DNA of 64,000 nucleotides from Thomasclavelia spiroformis. Lineage in GTDB: Bacteria > Bacillota_I > Bacilli_A > Erysipelotrichales > Coprobacillaceae. The stretch covers positions 1 through 64,000 of the forward strand of contig JACJKV010000013.1 in the NCBI GenBank assembly GCA_016901755.1, in the 5' to 3' direction. Shown here piece by piece: positions 9,646-16,313 of the stretch; position 1 is the stretch's first letter, and every line of letters starts with the position of its first letter. Under the pieces are notes generated by a model. That model made no database searches and was not told the origin of the DNA. It saw only the letters and a program-made list of their open reading frames with translations. A program made the translations under genes and the position numbers.

Positions 9646-10232
9646 TTTGCATTACCATATCTTTCTCCTAGTTCCAGCAATGATTTTAATCCCTCAGGAT
9701 TTTTTATTAATTCCGGCAATAACTGTACAGCTAATTGCATAGAGATTTGTTCTTGGGAAGAAGTATTTTGAACCGTATTATTCTTTTCAATTAAATTTAC
9801 AGCATTTTGTAATTGCGCTTTTCTTAACATATTTTCTTCTTGAATTTTTTCAGAAAGACCAAGAGGATAATATGAATGTTTAATATCTTCCCAACGTATA
9901 TCTTTTAATTTTAAAATTTTTGCAATTTCCTCAAGAAGTCTTAAGTGCTTATCTGCAATATTTGGATTCATCTCTGGTTTCTTTTCTGTTTCATTTAAAA
10001 ATTCGCTATACGCTTTTCTAACATTAGAATTTTTATAAAAAATCACATCAATTGAATTCAATGCATGAACACTTTCTTCAGATGTAATCATGTAGCGGTA
10101 TGACATAAGAGTTTCAAAAATTTTCATTTTTCTGTTATACACAGCTTCTTTTTTTTGCCAAAAAATAGTCAATACTGTAGCTAGTAACCCTGATATTAGA
10201 GCAGTTACCGTTACCAAAAAAATATTACCCAT
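9642..10232 (-). CDS. DUF6680-like membrane-anchored protein
   Basis: A 196-residue protein with one N-terminal membrane helix (residues 3-24), then a charged helical cytoplasmic domain with motifs KMKIFETLMSYR and a conserved-looking LLEEIAKIL helix. It resembles the uncharacterised DUF6680 family; I cannot confirm this without a profile search. It sits between hsdM and hsdS with a strong AGGAGG site and a four-base overlap with hsdS, so it is made with the R-M proteins. A role in tethering the complex to the membrane or sensing phage at the envelope is speculative. Confidence 0.7.
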   Translation of the reverse strand: MGNIFLVTVTALISGLLATVLTIFWQKKEAVYNRKMKIFETLMSYRYMITSEESVHALNSIDVIFYKNSNVRKAYSEFLNETEKKPEMNPNIADKHLRLLEEIAKILKLKDIRWEDIKHSYYPLGLSEKIQEENMLRKAQLQNAVNLIEKNNTVQNTSSQEQISMQLAVQLLPELIKNPEGLKSLLELGERYGNAK

Positions 10233-10244
10233 ATAATAATCCTC

Positions 10245-11774
10245 CTACAATCCTAAATCTCCTAAATACTTTTTCATTTGTGCTTGAACTTCAGCAAGTT
10301 CATTTTCTATATTCGCTATGTTCTTTTTAACTTCTTCAATATCTACCATTTCCTCTTCTTCGAACGTGTCTACATAACGAGGTATGTTTAAGTTATAATC
10401 ATTTTCTTTAATATCTTCATAACTTGCAAGATAGCTGTATTTACCAATAACCTCTTTGTTTTTATAGGTTGTAACAATTTTTTCTATATCACAAGCTCGC
10501 AAGATATTTTGATTTTTACCCTTTTCAAAGTTTCCTTCACCAGATGCATCGATAAATAAAACATCTTTTGTTGTTCTGTTTTTCTTAAATACCAAAATAC
10601 ATGCTGGTATACCTGTACCATAGAATAAATTTGCAGGTAAACCTATTACAGCATCGAGTAAATTAAATTCAATAATTTCTTTTCTGATTTTTCCTTCTGA
10701 TGCGCCTCTGAATAATACTCCATGAGGTAGTACAACAGCCATTCTACCTTCACTATCTAAACTTGAAAGCATGTGAAGAACAAAAGCGTAATCACCTTTT
10801 GATGATGGTGGAACTCCCCAATCAAAACGTTTATATGGATCTAATTCAGCTTTCATCTTTTCTTTTTTCTTATCATTTTCATTAGCAACAGTTGATAAAA
10901 AACCACTATCCCATTTACTTAAAGAAAACGGTGGATTTGCAACTACAACTTGAAATTGCATAAGTTTATCATTTTCTATCGTTTTAGGATTTGATAATGT
11001 GTCTCCTTGATAAATATGAGCGTCATCTATTCCATGCAAGAACATATTCATTTTACAAAGAGCCCAAGTCTGTGAGTTTTGTTCTTGACCATAGATAGCT
11101 ACCTTTTTAGAGTTAACTTCTCTAAAAGCCTTTAAAAGTAACCCTCCACTTCCACAAGTTGGATCATAAATTCTATCATTTTCTTTCGGTTCAACAAGTT
11201 TAGCAACCAATTCAGATACCGTACTTGGTGTAAAAAACTCTCCTCCTTTTTTACCGGCATCGGATGCAAAATTAGCAATCATATATTCATAAGAATCGCC
11301 AATAATATCAGCAGAATCTAATTTTGAAGGACGTAAATCGATATTGTTGAAATCCTCAAGCAAATTTCTTAAAATGGCATTCTTTTGTTTTGGCTCACCA
11401 AAATCTACACCACTATTAAAATCGATTGCACGAAATACATCTGTTAATTTACCACTATTATGATTTTCTATGGAATTCAAAGCAATATTAATAGTTTGTC
11501 CAATTTCTGTATCGTTTCTATGATTATATAAATAATCAAAAGTAGATTCTTCATCTAATGTAAATGGTTCTCGTCTCATTGCCCTTTCAACACGTCTTTC
11601 ATCACCATCGTATTGTTTAAAATAATGTTCTTTTTTCTCTTTATGCGTATCACTTAAGTATTTAACAAATAACATAGACAAAATATAGTCTTTATAACGA
11701 GAACTGTCTATTTTCCCTCTAAAACTATCACATGCATTCCATAAAACTCTTTCTATATCACTTTTTGTTGTCAT
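10245..11774 (-). CDS. hsdM: Type I restriction enzyme, HsdM (methylase) subunit
   Basis: A 509-residue N6-adenine DNA methyltransferase. It has an N-terminal HsdM helical domain, the AdoMet-binding motif DPTCGSGG at 204-211 and the catalytic NPPF at 280-283. With HsdS it forms the protective methylase and is also needed for restriction. Its start (GAGG upstream) overlaps the end of the half-HsdS gene by 17 bases, so the two are translationally coupled. Size and motifs are standard. Confidence 0.97.
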   Translation of the reverse strand: MTTKSDIERVLWNACDSFRGKIDSSRYKDYILSMLFVKYLSDTHKEKKEHYFKQYDGDERRVERAMRREPFTLDEESTFDYLYNHRNDTEIGQTINIALNSIENHNSGKLTDVFRAIDFNSGVDFGEPKQKNAILRNLLEDFNNIDLRPSKLDSADIIGDSYEYMIANFASDAGKKGGEFFTPSTVSELVAKLVEPKENDRIYDPTCGSGGLLLKAFREVNSKKVAIYGQEQNSQTWALCKMNMFLHGIDDAHIYQGDTLSNPKTIENDKLMQFQVVVANPPFSLSKWDSGFLSTVANENDKKKEKMKAELDPYKRFDWGVPPSSKGDYAFVLHMLSSLDSEGRMAVVLPHGVLFRGASEGKIRKEIIEFNLLDAVIGLPANLFYGTGIPACILVFKKNRTTKDVLFIDASGEGNFEKGKNQNILRACDIEKIVTTYKNKEVIGKYSYLASYEDIKENDYNLNIPRYVDTFEEEEMVDIEEVKKNIANIENELAEVQAQMKKYLGDLGL

Positions 11775-12360
11775 TTTTTTTCCTCATTTCTTTTTGTATC
11801 TTATCTGTAAGAGCATTATAATATTTTTGTTTTTGCTCTTTTAACTTGGTTAGTAATTCCAGTTCTTGTTTGGCTAATTGATTTATTGCAGCCAATATTA
11901 TCTGATCATTTAAAGATATTTCATCTATCTCAAAATCAGAAAAAAACTTTGGTCGTATCGTCCCTAAACTATTTGTAGATGTAGATAACGATATTTTATT
12001 ACGTACCTTATCGGTATTTATTAACCATTGCAAATATCCTGGATTTAATCTCATTTCATCACATCTTATAACAACAAAATGAGATGGTATTAATATTCCT
12101 TTTGTTGCTTCATCAATTAAAACCGCTGTATAAGGATGTGATAGTCTAATTACAATATCATCTTTTTGAGTAAAATAATCTTTTTTTAATTGTTCTTTAG
12201 ATTTAAAATTTTCTAAATTTTCACTAATAACAACTCCTTCAGAAGAAATACTTTTTAAAGTAAGTTGCTTATAATTTATATATTTTTCATCATTAACCCC
12301 AGCTTGTTTTCTACTTAATACAAGGCCAGTTCTTAAATGAGCGCAATCTCCCAACTTCAT
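11758..12360 (-). CDS. Half-size HsdS-like specificity protein (one target-recognition domain)
   Basis: A 200-residue protein carrying one HsdS-type target-recognition domain followed by a single C-terminal coiled-coil spacer (LNDQIILAAINQLAKQELEL). A full HsdS has two of each. I chose the ATG at 12360 because GGTGGAG lies five bases upstream; an in-frame ATG 24 bases earlier has no such site. It is the first gene of the operon. It may dimerise to act as a symmetric specificity subunit, or compete with or cover the full HsdS. It could also be a remnant, but the intact frame and coupling to hsdM argue for function. Confidence 0.85.
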   Translation of the reverse strand: MKLGDCAHLRTGLVLSRKQAGVNDEKYINYKQLTLKSISSEGVVISENLENFKSKEQLKKDYFTQKDDIVIRLSHPYTAVLIDEATKGILIPSHFVVIRCDEMRLNPGYLQWLINTDKVRNKISLSTSTNSLGTIRPKFFSDFEIDEISLNDQIILAAINQLAKQELELLTKLKEQKQKYYNALTDKIQKEMRKKNDNKK

Positions 12361-12415
12361 AATTTCTCCACCTTTTTTTGTCATGGGTATAATATAACAA
12401 TTTATCTACAAAATT

Positions 12416-12444
12416 ATAGTATCATATGCCCATTGCTAAGTCAA
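12416..12444 (-). promoter_or_regulatory. Sigma-A promoter of the defence operon
   Basis: On the minus strand TTGACT (12444-12439) and TACTAT (12421-12416) are separated by exactly 17 bases, a near-consensus vegetative promoter. Transcription would begin near 12409, about 50 bases before the half-HsdS start. It is the only strong promoter seen for the tightly packed genes down to hsdR. Confidence 0.7.
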
Positions 12445-12463
12445 TATATTTTGTCATGTGTAG

Positions 12464-12481
12464 GAAATAACATGTTGTTTC
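12464..12481. promoter_or_regulatory. Imperfect palindrome upstream of the defence promoter
   Basis: An 18-base inverted repeat, GAAATAACATGTTGTTTC, with one mismatched pair and centre ACATGT, lies about 20 bases upstream of the -35 box. It has the size and symmetry of an operator. No cognate regulator is encoded in the operon as far as can be seen. Confidence 0.4.
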
Positions 12482-12497
12482 ATGTTGCTTTGTATCA

Positions 12498-12536
12498 CAA
12501 AAAAAGGATCCCATCTTCCGAGATCCTTTTTTTATT
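12498..12536 (-). terminator. Terminator of gapA
   Basis: The hairpin arms AAAAAAGGATC (12500-12510) and GATCCTTTTTT (12522-12532) enclose an 11-base loop. Read on the minus strand it ends in a U-run and closes gapA transcription before the defence operon promoter. Confidence 0.85.
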
Positions 12537-12554
12537 ATAGCTTATTTAACTGGA

Positions 12555-13568
12555 TTATTTTAATTCAGCGAAATATTTAATAGTTCTAACCATGTTAGAA
12601 GTATATGAGTTTTCGTTGTCATACCAAGCAACTGTTTGAACTTCAGTAGTTCCGTTATCCATTGGTTTAACCATAGTTTGAGTTGCATCAAATAATGATC
12701 CATAAGTCATACCAATGATATCAGAAGATACTAATGGTTCTTCAGTATATCCAAATGAAGGAGTAGTTGCTGCTTTCATAGCTGCATTTACTTGTTCAAC
12801 TGTTACATCACCTTCAACAACTGAAGTTAAGATAGTAGTTGATCCAGTTGGAACTGGTACACGTTGTGCAGAACCAATTAATTTACCATTTAATTCTGGG
12901 ATTACTAATCCGATAGCTTTTGCAGCACCTGTTGAGTTAGGTACGATATTTACTGCAGCTGCACGAGCTCTTCTTAAGTCACCTTTTCTATGAGGTCCGT
13001 CTAATACCATTTGGTCTCCAGTGTAAGCATGTACTGTTAACATGATACCAGATTTGATTGGTGCTAAATTATTTAAAGCGTTAGCCATAGGTGCTAAGCA
13101 GTTAGTTGTACAAGAAGCTGCTGAGATGATAGTGTCATCAGCTTTTAAAGTACCTTCGTTTACACCGAATACGATTGTTGGTAAGTCATTTCCAGCTGGT
13201 GCTGAGATAACAACTTTTTTAGCTCCTGCATCGATGTGAGCTTGAGATTTAGCTTTTGATACATAGAATCCAGTACATTCAAGTACTACGTCTACACCAA
13301 TTTCTCCCCATGGTAATTCAGCTGCGTTAGCTTTAGCATAGATTTTGATTTCTTTTCCATCAACTGTGATAGAATCTTCACCAGCTACTACTGTGTCAGC
13401 TAATGCATATTTACCTTGAGCTGAATCATATTTTAATAAATGTGCTAACATTTTAGGATTAGTTAAGTCATTGATTGCTACAACTTCATATCCTTCTGCA
13501 TTAAACATTTGTCTGAATGCAAGACGTCCGATACGTCCGAATCCGTTAATTGCTACTTTTACTGCCAT
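12555..13568 (-). CDS. gapA: Glyceraldehyde-3-phosphate dehydrogenase
   Basis: A 337-residue NAD-dependent glycolytic GAPDH. It has the Rossmann start [10 protein letters not shown] at residues 6-15 and the catalytic cysteine in [12 protein letters not shown]. It converts glyceraldehyde 3-phosphate to 1,3-bisphosphoglycerate in the cytoplasm. The start has AGGAGG. It is monocistronic with its own promoter and terminator, and codon use looks optimised as expected of a highly expressed gene. No cggR or pgk lies beside it. Confidence 0.97.
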   Translation of the reverse strand: MAVKVAINGFGRIGRLAFRQMFNAEGYEVVAINDLTNPKMLAHLLKYDSAQGKYALADTVVAGEDSITVDGKEIKIYAKANAAELPWGEIGVDVVLECTGFYVSKAKSQAHIDAGAKKVVISAPAGNDLPTIVFGVNEGTLKADDTIISAASCTTNCLAPMANALNNLAPIKSGIMLTVHAYTGDQMVLDGPHRKGDLRRARAAAVNIVPNSTGAAKAIGLVIPELNGKLIGSAQRVPVPTGSTTILTSVVEGDVTVEQVNAAMKAATTPSFGYTEEPLVSSDIIGMTYGSLFDATQTMVKPMDNGTTEVQTVAWYDNENSYTSNMVRTIKYFAELK

Positions 13569-13608
13569 TTTCTTATTATTCCTCCTTGTAAATAGCTTTT
13601 ATATGAAT

Positions 13609-13637
13609 ATTATAAGTCAAATGCTTTTGAAAAGCAA
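13609..13637 (-). promoter_or_regulatory. gapA promoter with embedded palindrome
   Basis: On the minus strand TTGCTT (13637-13632), a 17-base spacer and TATAAT (13614-13609) form a strong sigma-A promoter. A perfect palindrome, TGCTTTT-G-AAAAGCA (13622-13636), overlaps the -35 box and spacer, where a repressor could block RNA polymerase. Confidence 0.7.
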
Positions 13638-13811
13638 CTATAACAAATGACATTTCCTGTAATTAGAAATAGAAACCCCTTTCACTTTTTTGTATTATAA
13701 TAATTAGATAAATGTTTGGTAAGATTCGTGTAAACTTTGTCAAAAATCGTATCTCAATCAAAAGAATATTTTCCTGTGAACTCTTCTATAATTACTAGTG
13801 GAGGTTATTTT

Positions 13812-14387
13812 ATGCATCTCATACCAACAGTTATTGAAAAAGATAATCAGACACAATATGCTTTTGACATTTATTCTAAGCTTTTAGAAGAAAGAATTAT
13901 TCTATTAACTGGTCAAATAGACGATAAAATGGCCAGTTCGATCATCGGCCAGCTTTTATATCTGGAATCTCAGGATGAAAACAGCGATATCTTCATGTAT
14001 ATCAATTCACCCGGAGGCAGTGTCTCCGCTGGTTTGGCCATTTATGATACGATGAATTTTGTTTCCTGTGACGTCAGTACCATCTGTTGTGGCATGGCTG
14101 CCAGCATGGCAGCAGTGATCTTAAGTTCTGGTACCAGAGGCAAACGCTGTTCCCTGCAAAACAGCGAAATTATGATTCACCAGCCTTTAGGCGCTATCGA
14201 AGGACAAGCCAGCGATATCGAAATCAACACTAGACGAATGCTTAAACAGAAAGAAAAGCTGACCCATATTCTAAGTGAAAATTCACATCAAAGCTATGAT
14301 AAAATCAAACAGGATTGTGACCGTGATTATTTTTTAGATCCTCAAGAAGCACTGAGCTATGGATTAATAGATGAAATCATCAAATAA
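13812..14387 (+). CDS. clpP: ATP-dependent Clp protease proteolytic subunit
   Basis: A 191-residue ClpP serine peptidase that forms the barrel working with Clp ATPases. The Ser-His-Asp triad is visible: Ser in GMAASMAA, His in MIHQPLG and Asp in the FLDPQEA region. I chose the ATG at 13812 because GGAGG precedes it and MHLIPTVIE matches the processed N-terminus usual in ClpP; the frame is open a further 75 bases upstream from a TTG. It is monocistronic and divergent from gapA. No clear CtsR operator was recognised. Confidence 0.95.
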   Translation: MHLIPTVIEKDNQTQYAFDIYSKLLEERIILLTGQIDDKMASSIIGQLLYLESQDENSDIFMYINSPGGSVSAGLAIYDTMNFVSCDVSTICCGMAASMAAVILSSGTRGKRCSLQNSEIMIHQPLGAIEGQASDIEINTRRMLKQKEKLTHILSENSHQSYDKIKQDCDRDYFLDPQEALSYGLIDEIIK

Positions 14388-14434
14388 AAAAGCATCAGTC
14401 TTGTCCAATTTTTAGACAGACTCATGCTTTTTTT
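14386..14434. terminator. Bidirectional terminator between clpP and threonine dehydratase
   Basis: Long complementary arms (AAAAAGCATCAGTCTTGTC and GACAGACTCATGCTTTTT, slightly imperfect) are flanked by A-runs and T-runs, so the hairpin can stop transcripts from both converging genes. Confidence 0.85.
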
Positions 14435-14435
14435 A

Positions 14436-15638
14436 TTAATTAATTCTTGTAATCTGATATCCTGTTTCATTAAAACGTTCAATAATTGACTTTATGTGTG
14501 ATTCGCCATTTGTTTCACAGGTAACACGCAGTTCCACTTCTGAAAATCTGGCAAAATTCTTAAACTGATTATGTTCTACACCAATGACATTGGCGTTACA
14601 TTCATTGAGGATTCTTGATACTTTTTCCAGCTGTCCTGGAATATCTGGTAACTGTACTGAAAACGTGAAAATTCTTCCTCTTGAAATCAGTCCCTTATTG
14701 ATCATTGACGAAATTGTCAACACATCAATATTTCCTCCAGAAATTAAAGCAACCACTTTTTTACGTTTACAATGCAATTTCTTTAAACCGGCTAAAGCTA
14801 AGATTCCTGATCCTTCAGCAACCAGCTTATGTTTTTCAACCAGCATTAAAAATGCTTCCATCAGTTCATAATCATTGACCGTAATGATTTCATCAACATA
14901 TTTTTTTATATATTCAAAAGTTTTAGCACCGATTTCTTTCACCGCAGTTCCATCAGCAATCGTATTAACTTCTGACAGTCTGACAATTTCATCATCTTCG
15001 ATAGCCGCTAAAGCACTGGCAGCACCTTCTGGTTCAACTCCCACTATTTTAACTGATGGGTTCATTAATTTGGCAGCACAGGCAATACCTGAAATTAATC
15101 CACCACCACCAATTGGCACCAGAATATAATCAGCATCTGGTAATTCTTCCAGAATTTCCAGGGCAATCGTTCCCTGTCCTTCCATGACATCTTCATCATC
15201 GAAAGGATGAACGAAAGTATAGCCTTCGCTTTTTTGCAGTTCAACGGCTTTGGCATATGCTTCGTCATAGACTTCACCGTATAAAACGACATCAGCACCA
15301 TGGGCTTTGGTAGCATCAACTTTGATCAAAGGTGTATGTGCTGGCATGCAAATCGTTGCTTTGACCCCTAATTTTTTCGCCGCATAAGCAACTCCCTGAG
15401 CATGGTTTCCTGCCGATGAAGCAATCAGTCCTTTGGTTTTGGCTTCATCATCCAGTTTCATGATCTTATTGTAGGCACCTCTGATTTTGAATGCTCCTGT
15501 TTTCTGTAGGTTTTCTGGTTTAATATAAACATCGTTCCCGCATTCTTCTGAAAAAGCTTCACTATGTATCAGTCTTGTTTCAAGAATGACTTCGTCAACT
15601 CTCTTTTTAGCAGATTGAAAATCTTCTAATGTTAACAT
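14436..15638 (-). CDS. ilvA: Threonine ammonia-lyase (threonine dehydratase) with ACT domain
   Basis: A 400-residue PLP enzyme converting threonine to 2-oxobutanoate and ammonia. The PLP lysine is in TGAFKIRGA near residue 50, the glycine-rich phosphate loop is GGGGLISG near 180, and the last 75 residues form an ACT-type domain (VQLPDIPGQLEKVSRIL). The single short ACT domain fits the TdcB/catabolic or short IlvA class rather than the long two-ACT IlvA, so the symbol could equally be tdcB. No other isoleucine genes are adjacent. GGGGG precedes the start. Confidence 0.9.
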   Translation of the reverse strand: MLTLEDFQSAKKRVDEVILETRLIHSEAFSEECGNDVYIKPENLQKTGAFKIRGAYNKIMKLDDEAKTKGLIASSAGNHAQGVAYAAKKLGVKATICMPAHTPLIKVDATKAHGADVVLYGEVYDEAYAKAVELQKSEGYTFVHPFDDEDVMEGQGTIALEILEELPDADYILVPIGGGGLISGIACAAKLMNPSVKIVGVEPEGAASALAAIEDDEIVRLSEVNTIADGTAVKEIGAKTFEYIKKYVDEIITVNDYELMEAFLMLVEKHKLVAEGSGILALAGLKKLHCKRKKVVALISGGNIDVLTISSMINKGLISRGRIFTFSVQLPDIPGQLEKVSRILNECNANVIGVEHNQFKNFARFSEVELRVTCETNGESHIKSIIERFNETGYQITRIN

Positions 15639-15665
15639 AATTATCCCCCTTCATAATGCTATTAA

Positions 15666-15681
15666 TAGTAGTATACTACTA
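15666..15681. promoter_or_regulatory. Perfect 16-base palindrome upstream of threonine dehydratase
   Basis: TAGTAGTATACTACTA is fully self-complementary and lies 28-43 bases before the ilvA start, in the gap after the DUF4250 gene. It looks like a dimeric repressor operator; no regulator gene is adjacent. Confidence 0.45.
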
Positions 15682-15701
15682 ATTTTTATATGATGAAATA
15701 A

Positions 15702-15881
15702 TTATTTTGCTTTAATTTGATTTGTTTTGTCATCATAATAATAATTATTGTCCGCTAATCTTTGCAGAAAGTCTTCTTCACTTAGATCATTGATATCTAA
15801 AACATGTGATAATGACATATCATCATCTCTTAATTTCATATTGATCATGCTGACAAGCATATGAATATCATTTGGTAACAT
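15702..15881 (-). CDS. DUF4250 small protein
   Basis: A 59-residue protein beginning MLPNDIHMLVSMINMKLRD, the conserved opening of DUF4250. The ATG at 15881 is chosen because GGGAG lies just upstream; the longer open frame has no site. It is acidic and cytoplasmic, with no known function. It lies upstream of ilvA on the same strand, separated by 63 bases containing a palindrome. Confidence 0.75.
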   Translation of the reverse strand: MLPNDIHMLVSMINMKLRDDDMSLSHVLDINDLSEEDFLQRLADNNYYYDDKTNQIKAK

Positions 15882-16005
15882 ATTTATCACTCCCATCTCT
15901 TCTATTAAAAGGATATAAAAGCACTGATATATTGTCAATATGATTATAAATTAACTATTTTTTATCATTTATATTATATTTTTTTATCATATTAATAATT
16001 TAATA

Positions 16006-16034
16006 TTGTTATTTATAAAAAAATATCATATACT
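16006..16034 (+). promoter_or_regulatory. Sigma-A promoter of the asnB leader
   Basis: TTGTTA (16006-16011) and TATACT (16029-16034) are spaced by 17 bases in very AT-rich DNA. Transcription would start near 16041, giving a leader of about 270 bases before asnB. The rest of 15882-16313 is this leader plus AT-rich DNA with no ORF. Confidence 0.6.
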
Positions 16035-16040
16035 AATAAC

Positions 16041-16313
16041 AAGTTAAATGCATTGACAAGGAGAGTAATATTTCTATGAAGCACCAGCGAGTCAGGAAAT
16101 GGTGTAAGCCTGATTGTGGATGGAAATACGAAGAACACCTTCGAGCAGTCTACCGAAAGCATAGGCAAGTAGGCTAGAACGTCTCTAGTTATGTTACAGC
16201 TAGCGGGTATCGATAACTCTTAGAAGTTTTTTCCGTACCATGTAATTATTGCAATTATATGCTACACGATACTCGCCAAAACGCGAGTTTTTATATTTAA
16301 GGGGGAAAATATT
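16041..16313 (+). promoter_or_regulatory. T-box-type leader (Asn specifier) controlling asnB
   Basis: The leader has the T-box stem I hallmarks: GGTGTAAGCC at 16101-16110 (distal loop/AG bulge) and GAAGAACACCTTCGAGC at 16130-16146, in which AAC (16134-16136) occupies the specifier position and encodes asparagine. GAAAGC...AAGTAGGCTAGAACG (16155-16181) resembles the stem II-to-III linker. Downstream, GCGGGTATCG (16203-16212) pairs fully (one G-U) with CGATACTCGC (16267-16276), which includes the 5' arm of the terminator; this is an anti-terminator. The canonical T-box AGGGTGGNACCGCG is not recognisable and no TGG occurs after the specifier, so the 3' part is divergent. Confidence 0.75.
16271..16293 (+). 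terminator. Conditional terminator in the asnB leader
   Basis: ACTCGC (16271-16276) pairs with GCGAGT (16283-16288) across the loop CAAAAC, followed by TTTTTAT. Its 5' arm can alternatively pair with 16203-16212, so read-through into asnB is switchable. Confidence 0.8.

Noticed and set aside
8374-12360. Phase-variable hsdS exchange between the two specificity genes
   Set aside because: No recombinase gene and no long shared inverted repeat was seen; the domains differ.
11758-12384. Half-HsdS as a disrupted full hsdS pseudogene
   Set aside because: The frame is intact, ends in its own spacer domain and overlaps hsdM; no trace of a second half follows.
1-12540. Prophage or transposon carrying the defence genes
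   Set aside because: No integrase, transposase, att-site repeat or tRNA boundary was recognised at the visible edge.
13737-13770. CtsR-like operator in front of clpP (GTCAAAAAT)
   Set aside because: Only one half-site of the direct repeat is present.
13737-13811. Longer clpP starting at TTG 13737
   Set aside because: The extension has no ribosome site and the ATG at 13812 has GGAGG and the usual N-terminus.
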